This document shows positions 13,963-23,541 of a stretch of 64,000 nt of DNA, piece after piece. Both the position numbers and the translations under genes were made by a program. Source of the DNA: Persephonella sp. (lineage in GTDB: Bacteria; Aquificota; Aquificia; Aquificales; Hydrogenothermaceae); the NCBI RefSeq assembly GCF_027023985.1, contig NZ_JALVTW010000025.1, positions 1 through 64,000 on the forward strand, in the 5' to 3' direction. The notes below the pieces were generated by a model. The model was not told the origin of the DNA, searched no databases, and saw nothing but the letters and a program-made list of their open reading frames with translations. Each line of letters begins with the position of its first letter. Within the stretch, counting starts at the first letter, position 1.

Positions 13963-15864
13963 ATGGGATTTATAAAGTTTAATGACTCTTCAGATAGTAA
14001 TATCCCTGAAAAAAATGATACACCTGCCCCGCCTCAAACACAACAATCAAAAAATATTTTTCCAATGGGAGATAGCATGGACTTAAAACAGCTTGCCCAG
14101 AATTTATTAAGTAAAATTCAAGAGGGTATGGCTGCTATCGAAGAACTGAAAGGAACAATGGAACAGATTGCTGCTGCCGCTGAAGAAAGTGCAGGAGCAG
14201 CAGAAGAAAGTTTAAGTGCAGTTACAGAAATCAAACAGAATGCTGCTTTAATGCAAAAAGAAACAGAAAAAGCTCTAATTGTAATAGAAAATTTTGAAAA
14301 TCTAATCAAAAATGCCACCGAAGATGTGAATGAAAGCGGAGCAGGAATGGCGAGAACTGCCGACAGTGCCCGTAAAATAGCCCAGAAAACAGAAGAGTTA
14401 TTTAATGCAGGCAAAAATATAACCGATGCAGTAGACCTTATAACAAAACTTGCTAAAAAAACATCTTTACTCGCTTTAAATGCAGCTATAGAAGCTGCCA
14501 GAGCAAAAGAAAAAGGCAAAAGCTTCACAGTAATGGCCTCAGAAATTAGAACAATGGCATCAAAATCAAATACTTATGCCCAGAAAATAAAAGATATAGT
14601 TAAAGAAATTCAGGACAAAATAAAACTAACAAGAGATGAAATGGAAAAATTAGAAAAAGAGATGTTAAACGCCTCAGATGAAAGTAATATAGCTGTTCAA
14701 AAAATGGAAGAGTTATTAAAGGCCTTTGAGGATATAGTAAGAAAAACAGAAGAGATGCTTGACCAGGTTAACAGGGTTGTAAATGAGATAGATATTCTAC
14801 ATCAAGGCTCTGAGACAATAGCGGCAGCAGCAGAAGAAGCAGCAGGAGCAACCAGTGAGGTGAGTAATACAGTTGCTTCTGAAGTTGTTGCTTTTTCTCA
14901 GATTGAAGAGGCTGCCCGCTCAATACTGGAAATCTCCATAAAAATAGATACAAAAAATAGCCAGATTGTAGCCAATGAGATTGCAACTGCATCTGAAGAA
15001 CTTTCTGCATCTATAGAAGAACTGGAAAAATCTATGGAACAGATAGTTGAAGCTCTCAACCAGATAGAAGAAGCAGCCAAAATATCCGAAGAAGATGCCA
15101 CTAAAAACTCGAATGTTGCCCAGAACTGTGTAAGCTACATTGAGCAGGCAAATAACTCAATTCAGAATATAGTTAATACCCTCCAAAAACTGTTTGAAGA
15201 CTATAATCAGATTTTTGAAACAGTAAAGAAAACCCGCCAGTTATCAAAACAAAATACAGAAAAATCAGAAGGGCTGAAACTTCATCTGAACCTGATTAAA
15301 TCAAAGATAAACTCATTGAACAATACAATCCGTAAAATTGAGCTGGCACTGGTTCAGACCACAGCTTTATCAATTAACGGAGCAGTTGAGGCAATAAGAA
15401 TAGGGGAATTAGGGGAAGGCTTTAGTGAGGTAAGCAGAGATATAAGGGAGCTTGCAACAACTTCAGAGGAAAATCTGGATAAGGTTATAGAAATCATAGA
15501 CCATGTAAATGAGGAAAATGACATAATTCTGGTTGAGCTAAACAACATAGTTCTTACTCAGGATAGAGAAAATGAAAAACTTCAGAAATTAGAAGTAGAT
15601 TTCGGAAAAAATTTAGACTCCTTCAAAGATCTTATGGAAACTATGGAAAAGCTAAAAAAATCTATAGAAGAAACAAAAGTAGCCCTTGAACAATCAAAAA
15701 TAGCAGCAGACCAGATAAAAGAAGCTGCAGAACTTTCCCTCAAAAATGCCTCGGAATCTAAACAGGCAGCAGAGCTGATACTAAACACCGTTAGAGAAAT
15801 GGACACAGCAGTTAATATACTCTCTGCTGTTGCAGAAAAACTGTCTAAAGGTGTGTCAGCATGA
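13963..15864 (+). CDS. Soluble chemoreceptor-like protein with two MCP signalling tips
   Basis: A 633-residue, almost wholly helical coiled-coil protein with no membrane segment or sensor domain. The first signalling hairpin tip is at about 160-205 (SLLALNAAIEAARAKEKGKS, then VMASEIRTMAS), close to the methyl-accepting consensus. A second, diverged tip is at about 455-505 (ALSINGAVEAIRIGELGEGF, then SRDIRELATTSEE). Methylation-type helices AAAAEESAGAAEESL (about 70-84) and AAAAEEAAGATSEV (about 287-300) precede them. It looks like two receptor cytoplasmic domains in tandem. It heads a run with CheW-, CheB- and CheR-like genes, and the next ATG overlaps its stop by four bases. What it senses is unknown; cytoplasmic signals via partners are likely. 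Confidence 0.85.
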   Translation: MGFIKFNDSSDSNIPEKNDTPAPPQTQQSKNIFPMGDSMDLKQLAQNLLSKIQEGMAAIEELKGTMEQIAAAAEESAGAAEESLSAVTEIKQNAALMQKETEKALIVIENFENLIKNATEDVNESGAGMARTADSARKIAQKTEELFNAGKNITDAVDLITKLAKKTSLLALNAAIEAARAKEKGKSFTVMASEIRTMASKSNTYAQKIKDIVKEIQDKIKLTRDEMEKLEKEMLNASDESNIAVQKMEELLKAFEDIVRKTEEMLDQVNRVVNEIDILHQGSETIAAAAEEAAGATSEVSNTVASEVVAFSQIEEAARSILEISIKIDTKNSQIVANEIATASEELSASIEELEKSMEQIVEALNQIEEAAKISEEDATKNSNVAQNCVSYIEQANNSIQNIVNTLQKLFEDYNQIFETVKKTRQLSKQNTEKSEGLKLHLNLIKSKINSLNNTIRKIELALVQTTALSINGAVEAIRIGELGEGFSEVSRDIRELATTSEENLDKVIEIIDHVNEENDIILVELNNIVLTQDRENEKLQKLEVDFGKNLDSFKDLMETMEKLKKSIEETKVALEQSKIAADQIKEAAELSLKNASESKQAAELILNTVREMDTAVNILSAVAEKLSKGVSA

Positions 15865-17204
15865 AAGTGAGTGTTCTGGAGTTTACCATTGGGAATAGTT
15901 TATTTGGAATTCAGGCAGATTATATAAAACTCATATTTGATGTAGAAGTTATAAAAGATGTAGATATGATGCCTGATTATGTAATTGGTATAACAAGATA
16001 TGGGGAGAATGTTTATCCTCTTATATGCACAGCCAGAATTCTGGAAATGGAAGGGGATTTTTGCAGTCAGCCTATAGGTAAAACTGCCATTGTTGTAAAG
16101 ACCAGAAAAGGTCTGTATGCACTTCTTATTGATGAAATAATAAAAATTCAGGAGATAGAAAAAACAGATGAAAACAGCATAATAAACTTTTATAAAGAGC
16201 AGGATACAGTTTTAGAAGAAATCACCCCAAAATTTATTGAACGAAGGGTAAATATTCCCAGCTTTTTTGAGAAAAAAGAAAAAGAATTTGCAAAAACATT
16301 ATCACAGGAAGAAAGAGCCTTTGTTTTATCTGAAATAGAAGATAGGATTATTGGATTTGATATTGATTTAGTTAAAAAGGTTGAAGATATAGAAGAGTTA
16401 ACCCCCTCAAAAATCCCAACAGAAAATTGGGTAAACAGGGTTTATTCCCTAAAAAATATAATTATTAAAACAGGCAATCTTAGAAAATTGCTTAATATCA
16501 ATGAAAAAAAAGGAGAAAATCTCATACTATTAGGCAAAGGTAACAAAATCCTGGGAATTGAGGTGGATAGGATAAACGATTTTGCTGCAGTTCCAGAAAA
16601 TGAAATAAGTATTTCAACAGAAGAGGAAATTTTTGACAGATATTTTATACATAATGGGAAAATTGTGTCTGTTATAGCAAACAAGCATATAAATAACTGG
16701 ATAGACCAGTATGCCCTGAAATCTGAAGTTCACCACGAAGAAGAAACAAAAAGAAAAGATACAAAGGAAATCCTACTGATAAAAATAGGAAATAAAAGAT
16801 TTGCCTTAAGAATGGACGAAATTGTGGAAGTCTTGAACTACGAAGATGTAAAAATCTCAACATATCCAACAAAAAATCCTTATATAAAAGGAATAATGGC
16901 CTTTAGAGAAAAAACATATTATTTAATTTCATTTGAGACAGCACTTAATCAGAAAATAGATATTGATGAAAATACTAAAATATTGATATTCCAGAAGGAC
17001 GGTAAAGAGGGAGCTCTTATAATATCAGAAATAGAAGATATCTTATCTGTTCCAGAAGAGAAGATAATTCCTGTTTCATCAGAGGATTCATTTATAGATG
17101 GAGCCTTTATTTCAGATACAGGGGATATTATTAACTTCTTGAATCCAAACTGGATATATAATGCAGGAGGATTAAAAGGAGAGCTGGTGGAGCATGGGCA
17201 ATAA
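15861..17204 (+). CDS. Triple CheW-domain protein
   Basis: 447 residues, three times the length of a CheW. The three CheW-like units start at about residue 1 (VLEFTIGNSLFGIQADYIK), 150 (ERAFVLSEIEDRIIGFDIDL) and 300 (ILLIKIGNKRFALRMDEIVE). The strand pair YVIGITRYGENVYPL or IKGIMAFREKTYYLI is typical of the fold. CheW couples receptors to the kinase CheA; a triple unit could cross-link several receptors or kinases. It starts inside the receptor gene's stop (ATGA) and overlaps cheB by eleven bases. Confidence 0.83.
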   Translation: MKVSVLEFTIGNSLFGIQADYIKLIFDVEVIKDVDMMPDYVIGITRYGENVYPLICTARILEMEGDFCSQPIGKTAIVVKTRKGLYALLIDEIIKIQEIEKTDENSIINFYKEQDTVLEEITPKFIERRVNIPSFFEKKEKEFAKTLSQEERAFVLSEIEDRIIGFDIDLVKKVEDIEELTPSKIPTENWVNRVYSLKNIIIKTGNLRKLLNINEKKGENLILLGKGNKILGIEVDRINDFAAVPENEISISTEEEIFDRYFIHNGKIVSVIANKHINNWIDQYALKSEVHHEEETKRKDTKEILLIKIGNKRFALRMDEIVEVLNYEDVKISTYPTKNPYIKGIMAFREKTYYLISFETALNQKIDIDENTKILIFQKDGKEGALIISEIEDILSVPEEKIIPVSSEDSFIDGAFISDTGDIINFLNPNWIYNAGGLKGELVEHGQ

Positions 17205-18270
17205 GAAAATACTTGTTGTAGATGACTCTGCATTAGTTCGGAGAATTCTGTCTAAAATTATTCAGGAATTAGGATATGAGGTAGATACAGCAAAAGATGG
17301 AGAGGAAGCTCTCCAAAAAATTCAGCAGGAGAATTATGACCTGATTACTCTGGATATTGAAATGCCTGGTAAAAATGGCATAGAAGTCCTGAGAGAAATT
17401 ATGGAAAAAAAGCCTACACGGGTGATGATAATCAGCTCCTACGCAACTGATAATGCAGATGTCACACTGGAAGCACTGGATTTAGGGGCTCTTACCTATA
17501 TAACAAAACCAGGTAAACTGGGAGTAGACCTTAAGAAAATAGAAGAGGAAATAAAAGTAAAAATAGAAGAATCCCTAAAAGTCCCCAAATACAAAATAAT
17601 AGCCAATAGAAGAAACAAAACCCCAAAAATAATCCACAAAGAGATATCTACAACAGATTTTGTTCCCAAAAAAGACCATAAATATGTTCTGATAGGAGCC
17701 TCCACAGGAGGACCCAGACTTATTGAAGAAATAGCAAGAACACTTCCAGAGAATTACCCTTATCCAATATGTGTGGTTCAACATATGCCTGTGAATTTCA
17801 CAAAAAAGTTTGCCGACAGGTTAAACAGTATCAGTAAGCTTACCGTTGTTGAAGCTTCCAACGGAGAAGAAGTTGTTCCCGGGAAGATGATAATAGCAAA
17901 AGGCGGATATCATCTGCATTTTAGAAGAAGACAGGATGATGTTATTGTGTGCAAACTGGTATCAAACGCCAGAGGTAGAATTTTCGTTCCATCTGTAGAT
18001 GAGATGTTTTTCTCAGCTTTAGAAGTTATGAACCCAAAAGATATAATTGCAATTCTTCTTACAGGAATAGGGGATGATGGCGCAGATGGTATGGTGGCTC
18101 TCAGAAAAGCAGGAGCTTACACCATAGCAGAAAGCGAAGAAACGGCAACAGTTTACGGAATGCCTAAGGAAGCTTATGTCCGAGGTGGAGCTTCGAAGGT
18201 TCTACCATTTCCAGAAATATTAGAAGAACTAATAAAATTAGGAATGGAGACAGATGTTCAAAAAGCATGA
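17194..18270 (+). CDS. cheB: Chemotaxis response regulator/protein-glutamate methylesterase
   Basis: Removes methyl groups from receptor glutamates. A receiver domain (about 1-122) has the acid pair in VVDDSALVRR, the phospho-acceptor Asp in LITLDIEMPGKNG and the Lys in TKPGK. The methylesterase domain (about 168-355) has the catalytic Ser in IGASTGGPRL, the His in VVQHMP and the Asp in TGIGDDGADGM. At 358 residues it is a normal full-length CheB. In this window there is no CheA to phosphorylate it. Confidence 0.96.
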   Translation: MGNKKILVVDDSALVRRILSKIIQELGYEVDTAKDGEEALQKIQQENYDLITLDIEMPGKNGIEVLREIMEKKPTRVMIISSYATDNADVTLEALDLGALTYITKPGKLGVDLKKIEEEIKVKIEESLKVPKYKIIANRRNKTPKIIHKEISTTDFVPKKDHKYVLIGASTGGPRLIEEIARTLPENYPYPICVVQHMPVNFTKKFADRLNSISKLTVVEASNGEEVVPGKMIIAKGGYHLHFRRRQDDVIVCKLVSNARGRIFVPSVDEMFFSALEVMNPKDIIAILLTGIGDDGADGMVALRKAGAYTIAESEETATVYGMPKEAYVRGGASKVLPFPEILEELIKLGMETDVQKA

Positions 18271-18856
18271 CCAGACTTATCATATACAGAGGTTTAAAGA
18301 GTTTGACGAAGCAAGGGTGTTTATAGAAGATATGAGCAAAGATGAGGAAAGCACCCTTGCAGCTATTGATTATATGATTACCCATAAGGAGTATTACTTT
18401 TTACTGAAAAATCTACTTAAAAACATAAAAAACAACAGACTAAACAGAAAAATGTATGAGTATGCTCTGTTATCCCTTGATAAATGCCCTAAAAGAGAAG
18501 AAGAAAAAGAAATCTACAGACAGATTTTAAGAACAGAGAGAACTGCTTTTGTGGAACCTTTAATAGACTTTCTCAAAAGTTGCAGCTGTGAGTTAAAAGA
18601 TTTTCTGTTTTCACTTATGGATGAAAACAGTCCGGAGCTACGTAGAATAGCAGTAAAGGCATTGCAACACTGTCCTGATAAAACAGCGGATAATCGTATT
18701 CTTCAGCTTGCAGTAAAAGAAAGAAACCAAAAGGTTTTAAGGGAAATAGCAAAATATATTCAGCTATTTATAACAGATAAACAGAAGCTGGAGGAGGTGA
18801 TACAAAAAAACTCAGAATTAAAAACGATAATAAGGAATTATACACAGGAAGGTTAA
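18254..18856 (+). CDS. HEAT-repeat-like protein between cheB and cheR
   Basis: A 200-residue all-helical protein. The segment SPELRRIAVKALQHCPDK followed by NQKVLREIAKYIQLF looks like two HEAT-type helical repeats; the first half (ESTLAAIDYMITHKEYYFLL) may be a diverged repeat. Such repeats serve protein contacts. It starts 17 bases inside cheB and ends four bases before cheR, so it is surely co-expressed with the chemosensory genes and may be a scaffold or adaptor. No known Che protein matches by eye. Confidence 0.65.
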   Translation: MFKKHDQTYHIQRFKEFDEARVFIEDMSKDEESTLAAIDYMITHKEYYFLLKNLLKNIKNNRLNRKMYEYALLSLDKCPKREEEKEIYRQILRTERTAFVEPLIDFLKSCSCELKDFLFSLMDENSPELRRIAVKALQHCPDKTADNRILQLAVKERNQKVLREIAKYIQLFITDKQKLEEVIQKNSELKTIIRNYTQEG

Positions 18857-18860
18857 TTGT

Positions 18861-19679
18861 ATGGATGTATCAACGCAACAGTTAAAAAAGCTTAGAGATT
18901 TTATCCAAACACATATAGGAGTTTTTATAGATGATGAGAAGTTAGATAATATATACAAAAGAAAAATAAAAGAACTTCTCGTCAAAAATAATTACAGGGA
19001 TTTTGATTCTTTTTACAGGGATGTATTAAGAAATCAATCCCTCAGGCAGGAGCTATACAACGCAGTTACCGTAAATGAAACATATTTTTTTAGGGAAGAA
19101 TACCAGTTTAAAACCCTTGTTAAGTATATAATTCCTGAGCTGGATAAAATTCGTCCTCCAACTGAGCCTATAAATATTCTCAGTGCTCCCTGTTCAACAG
19201 GGGAAGAGGTCTATAGTATCGCCATTTATATAATGGAAGAAGGTCATTACATCAAAAAAAGGGATTTTATGCTTCTTGGAATAGATATAGATAGTGATGC
19301 CATAAAAAAAGCCAAACAAGGAATATATTCAGAAAGGAGTATAAGTAAATTACCACAGCATATAAAAGAAAAATACTTCAAGAAAATAGGAAATCAGTAT
19401 CAGGTCATTGACCAGCTGAGGAAAGCTGTTTCATTCAAAGTGGTAAATGTGATGGATAAGCACACAATGAAACGACTTGGGAAATTTGATGTGATTTTTT
19501 CAAGAAATATGCTGATTTACTTTAACGAGATACACCGTAGAGAGATACTATCCACTTTTTACAATATGCTAAAACCAAACGGTTATCTTTTTCTGGGACA
19601 TGCAGAGCGTATTCCTCCAAATTTGAAGCTGTTTAAACAAATCAAATTGGGGGAAAGCTTTGTATACAAAAAGGAGTAA
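18861..19679 (+). CDS. cheR: Chemotaxis protein methyltransferase
   Basis: Methylates receptor glutamates using SAM. The N-terminal helical domain (1-75) carries the receptor-binding helices. The catalytic domain shows NAVTVNETYFFREEYQF, the SAM motif NILSAPCSTGEEVYSIA, and FDVIFSRNMLIYFNEIHRRE. The length of 272 residues is usual. AGGAAGG stands ahead of the ATG. The pair CheR-CheB implies that adaptation works on the receptor encoded in the operon or on others in the genome. Confidence 0.95.
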   Translation: MDVSTQQLKKLRDFIQTHIGVFIDDEKLDNIYKRKIKELLVKNNYRDFDSFYRDVLRNQSLRQELYNAVTVNETYFFREEYQFKTLVKYIIPELDKIRPPTEPINILSAPCSTGEEVYSIAIYIMEEGHYIKKRDFMLLGIDIDSDAIKKAKQGIYSERSISKLPQHIKEKYFKKIGNQYQVIDQLRKAVSFKVVNVMDKHTMKRLGKFDVIFSRNMLIYFNEIHRREILSTFYNMLKPNGYLFLGHAERIPPNLKLFKQIKLGESFVYKKE

Positions 19680-19707
19680 GTATGGCTTAGAAGAAGGGAA
19701 AATTTAT

Positions 19708-22068
19708 ATGATAGAAACAGATAAAGATTTAAATATCTTAGAGGTGCCCCAGAAGAATTTCTTAGGTTATAAAAATATAAAAGGGGAGAATTTTGTCAAT
19801 TTTATACAGAAAAAACAGGTTGCCGAATTCAAATCAAAAATAAAACAACTAGGAATAGGAAATAAATTTATCTTTTTCCCAAAACTTCGTCTTGTAACTG
19901 CTGATAAAAAAATTGAATATTTTGATGCTGTAATAATTAATCATGAAGAAATAATATGTATTTATCTTATAAATGTAACAGACAGTTATGAAAAGGAAAA
20001 AGTGTTTAGAAAAATCCTTGAAGTTGCTCCTATAGGAATATTTTTACATATCAGACTAAAACCTATTTTTGCGAACTCAAAAGTTGCAGAGATTCTGGAA
20101 ATTCCACAGGAAGAACTGGAAAACTTTAATGTTGAGAAACTTAAAGCTATTATTTATCCAAAAGATTGGCCAGTAATAGAAAATTATCTGGAAAAAAGGT
20201 TAAAGGGTGTAAAAGAAACAGCTGATTATATAGTGAGGATAAAAACTCCCAAAGGAAAAATCAAATGGGTGCATGTTGTTTCAGACACTATCTTTGTAAA
20301 AGGTATGCCTGCAGCTCTCGGTGCAGTTGAAGATGTAACGAAAAACATTTCTCTGGAAAATGCATACAGACTTTTATCTTCCATAAACAGAGCGATTATT
20401 AACACCTCCTCTGTTCATACGTTATTCAGACACCTTGTTGAGATTTTTGTTGATATAGGTAAGTTCAAACTTGCTGTTATTGAAAAAATTTCTCCTATCA
20501 GAGAAAGCATTCCAATAATGTATGAAGCTGATGAAGAAATTGCTGACAAAATAAATATAGAAAAACTTTCAGACAAAAATTTTATACAAAATGAACTTCC
20601 CGAAATTTTAGATCTGTATTTTGCCGTAAGTATCCCCATTGTCATCAAAGGAAAAACAGAATTTGCTTTATCTTTATACTCAGATATGCCTCAATTTACG
20701 AGTTTTAGAGAAAACGAAATATTTAGCGAGATTGCAGGGGATATCTCACTTGCTATTAGTTATATAAGAAAAGAACATGATTTATTCAAAAAAGAATACT
20801 TTGACGGTTTAACAGGAATTGGTAATAGAAAACTACTATTTAAAAAGTTAGATGAATTAATTTCTGAAAATCACCCATTTTATTTAATCCTTATTGATAT
20901 ATACAACTTCAAACATATAAATGAAGTTTATGGAGAAGAAACAGCAGATTTAATACTTAAACAATTTGTGGAAAATCTAAGAAAAGATATAACTGTCCAC
21001 TTTATCTTTAGAAGTGGTTCAGATGAAGTTGCTATTATATATACAGGTGATGATATAGTTAACTTCCTAAATAAATTAAAATCTATCATCCAGACGCCAA
21101 TCAATATAAAAGGTAATCTAATAAATCTTGATGTTAATATGGCTGTGGTTGAATATCCTAAAGATGCAAAATACAGGATGGAACTGATTCTGAAAGTTGA
21201 GAGAACACTTGAAATGGCAAAAAAAGAAGGTAGAAACACAATAAGATTCTTTAATGAAGAAGAGTATAAAAAAACAAGAAATTTTCTTTCTATGGAAGAA
21301 ATTATAGAAAAAGCAATAAAAGAAGATCTATTTTTTATAAATCTTCAACCTATAGTTTCTTTTGCAACAGGAGAGGTTGTTGCAGCAGAAACTCTTATCA
21401 GACTGAAGGATGAAAACGGTAATTATATATCTCCTGCAGATTTTATACCTGTTGCTGAACAGACAGGTCAGATTGTTTTAATAGATGACCTTGTAATAAG
21501 AAAAGTAAGTAAAATCATATCCCAGTGGAAAAAGGAAAATCTGAAACCCGTTAAGATTTCTATTAATGTAACCCCATCAAATATCAAAAATTTAGTTGAA
21601 ACATTTCACCATAAAAATCTCAATTACAATAACTCAGGATTTTCCCCAGAAGAGATAGAGAATCTGAAAAATTACGTAATTTTTGAACTGACAGAAAGGG
21701 AGTTTGTAGAGATAGCAGAAAATAAAAAAGAAATAGAAATTTTAAGGGAATTAGGATTTGAGATAGCTATAGATGATTTTGGAACAGGATACTCAAATCT
21801 GAACTATCTGGCAGAGACAGATATAGATTTTATAAAGATAGATATCTATTTTGTTAGAAATATGCTTTCCAATGAAAAAATATATAGATTGGTTAAATCT
21901 ATAATAAATATTGCAAAAATATTTGATATCAAAACTATAGCTGAAGGTGTGGAAAATACAGAAGAATACACAGCCCTAAAAGAGCTGGGCTGCGATTTTT
22001 ATCAGGGATACCATTTCTGTAAACCTGTTCTCCCTGAAGAGTTCAAAAAATATCTCAAAAAAGCCTAA
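19708..22068 (+). CDS. PAS-GAF protein with degenerate GGDEF and intact EAL domain
   Basis: A 786-residue cytoplasmic c-di-GMP phosphodiesterase candidate. The order is: an N-terminal sensor-like part; a PAS domain at about 110-230 (ending in GAVEDVTKNISLE); a GAF-like segment (NRAIINTSSVHTLFRHLVEIF); GGDEF at about 370-520; EAL to the end. The GGDEF signature is SGSDE, so cyclase activity is unlikely. EAL residues are in place: ETLIR (the ExLxR motif), DDFGTGYSNLNYL, IDFIKID and AEGVEN. The ATG at 19708 is preferred over a TTG at 19660, which would lie inside cheR; GAAGGGAA stands upstream of it. Its place at the end of the chemosensory operon suggests a joint output. Confidence 0.87.
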   Translation: MIETDKDLNILEVPQKNFLGYKNIKGENFVNFIQKKQVAEFKSKIKQLGIGNKFIFFPKLRLVTADKKIEYFDAVIINHEEIICIYLINVTDSYEKEKVFRKILEVAPIGIFLHIRLKPIFANSKVAEILEIPQEELENFNVEKLKAIIYPKDWPVIENYLEKRLKGVKETADYIVRIKTPKGKIKWVHVVSDTIFVKGMPAALGAVEDVTKNISLENAYRLLSSINRAIINTSSVHTLFRHLVEIFVDIGKFKLAVIEKISPIRESIPIMYEADEEIADKINIEKLSDKNFIQNELPEILDLYFAVSIPIVIKGKTEFALSLYSDMPQFTSFRENEIFSEIAGDISLAISYIRKEHDLFKKEYFDGLTGIGNRKLLFKKLDELISENHPFYLILIDIYNFKHINEVYGEETADLILKQFVENLRKDITVHFIFRSGSDEVAIIYTGDDIVNFLNKLKSIIQTPINIKGNLINLDVNMAVVEYPKDAKYRMELILKVERTLEMAKKEGRNTIRFFNEEEYKKTRNFLSMEEIIEKAIKEDLFFINLQPIVSFATGEVVAAETLIRLKDENGNYISPADFIPVAEQTGQIVLIDDLVIRKVSKIISQWKKENLKPVKISINVTPSNIKNLVETFHHKNLNYNNSGFSPEEIENLKNYVIFELTEREFVEIAENKKEIEILRELGFEIAIDDFGTGYSNLNYLAETDIDFIKIDIYFVRNMLSNEKIYRLVKSIINIAKIFDIKTIAEGVENTEEYTALKELGCDFYQGYHFCKPVLPEEFKKYLKKA

Positions 22069-23426
22069 TCTTCCAGTGTTTTTATACTTTCTTTTAACAT
22101 ATCTAAGAAATAATTTAGCTCATCCTCAGATATAACAAGAGGAGGCATTATTACCATAACATCTCCAAGAGGTCTTACCCATATACCTCTTTTGAGCATT
22201 TCTTTTGCCACCTTAAAGCCTATTCTTTCTCCATAAGGGAAAGGTTCCATCTTTTCTTTGTCTTTTACCAGTTCAATACCAGCCATAAATCCGTATTGCC
22301 TAACATCCCCTACATGCTTCAATTCCCAGAACTCTTTTAACCTTTCTTCTAACAGCTTTATTTTAGGCTGAAGTTTTTTTAATGTTTGTTCTTCCTCAAA
22401 TACTTCAAGGTTTGCTATAGCTACATTGCAGGCTATTGGGTTTCCTGTGTAAGTATGTCCGTGGTAAAAATGTTTCGCTTCTCCAAATTCTCCTAAAAAG
22501 GCATTGAATATCTCATCTGTTACAAGGGTGGCTGCAAGGGGAAGATATCCGCCTGTTATGCCTTTGCCAAGAGCCATTATATCCGGCTCAATTCCTTCCT
22601 TTTCGGAGGCAAACATATATCCAGACCTTCCAAAGCCTGTTGCAACCTCATCAACAATCATGAGAATGTTATACTCATCACATATTCTTCTGACTTCTTT
22701 TAAGTATCCCTTAGGGAAAGGAAGAATTCCTGCTGCTCCCTGCACTCCTGCCTCAAGGACAAATGCAGCTATCTCCTGATGATTTTTGAATATAAATTCT
22801 TCAACCTCTTCTATAAGAAGTTTTGTTGTGTCATATTCAAGGGCTTTTTCCCTCCCGACTTTTTTAACAGCCTCAAGATACGGAGAAGGCATTTTATAAA
22901 CATCAAAAAGAAGAGGCTTATATTTTTCATGGAATATGTTTATACCACCTACAGAAACACTTCCTATAGTATCCCCGTGATAAGCTTCAGACAGAGTTAC
23001 AAACTTATTTTTTTGTTTTTCCCCTTTGTTGTGCCAGTAGTGGTATGCAATCTTTATGGCAATTTCCATTGCCTCAGCACCATCTTCAGAGTAGAAAACC
23101 TTTGTAAGTTTAGGAGGAGTTATCTCCACAAGATTTTTGGCAAAGACTATTGCAGGGACATTAGAAGCACCAAGGGTGGTAAAATGAGCTATCTTTTGAA
23201 CCTGCTCAATAACAGCCTGATTGAGTTTTGGATGGTTATGCCCATGAACATTACACCATAGAGAAGCAACACCGTCTAAATATTTATTCCCGTATATATC
23301 ATATACATAAACACCTTCGCCCCTTTCAACAATAACATTTTCTTCTTCCCTGTAAACTTTCATCTGTGTAAATGGATGCCAGAAATACTCCTTATCCCAC
23401 TCCTCAAGATATTTTCTGTTCAGCAT
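22065..23426 (-). CDS. bioA: Adenosylmethionine-8-amino-7-oxononanoate aminotransferase
   Basis: PLP-dependent class III aminotransferase of biotin synthesis that makes 7,8-diaminopelargonate. The N-terminal WHPFTQMKVY segment is diagnostic for BioA. The cofactor Lys lies in ALGKGITGGYLPLAATL, with the aspartate in MIVDEVATGFGRSG. At 453 residues it is full length. AGGAGGAAAC stands before the ATG. No other biotin gene is nearby. It converges on the EAL gene with a four-base overlap. Confidence 0.95.
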   Translation of the reverse strand: MLNRKYLEEWDKEYFWHPFTQMKVYREEENVIVERGEGVYVYDIYGNKYLDGVASLWCNVHGHNHPKLNQAVIEQVQKIAHFTTLGASNVPAIVFAKNLVEITPPKLTKVFYSEDGAEAMEIAIKIAYHYWHNKGEKQKNKFVTLSEAYHGDTIGSVSVGGINIFHEKYKPLLFDVYKMPSPYLEAVKKVGREKALEYDTTKLLIEEVEEFIFKNHQEIAAFVLEAGVQGAAGILPFPKGYLKEVRRICDEYNILMIVDEVATGFGRSGYMFASEKEGIEPDIMALGKGITGGYLPLAATLVTDEIFNAFLGEFGEAKHFYHGHTYTGNPIACNVAIANLEVFEEEQTLKKLQPKIKLLEERLKEFWELKHVGDVRQYGFMAGIELVKDKEKMEPFPYGERIGFKVAKEMLKRGIWVRPLGDVMVIMPPLVISEDELNYFLDMLKESIKTLED

Positions 23427-23541
23427 GTTTCCTCCTGTATTGATAAATATTAATTTTTTCTGTGGACGAATTTAGTATCCTTAAATTATATTTAAAAACG
23501 AAGGAAGATGTTGTGCAATACTTAAATTACTAAGGATTTAG

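Noticed and set aside
22779-23261. 160-codon plus-strand frame
   Set aside because: Antisense to bioA; low-complexity hydrophobic translation with no motif.
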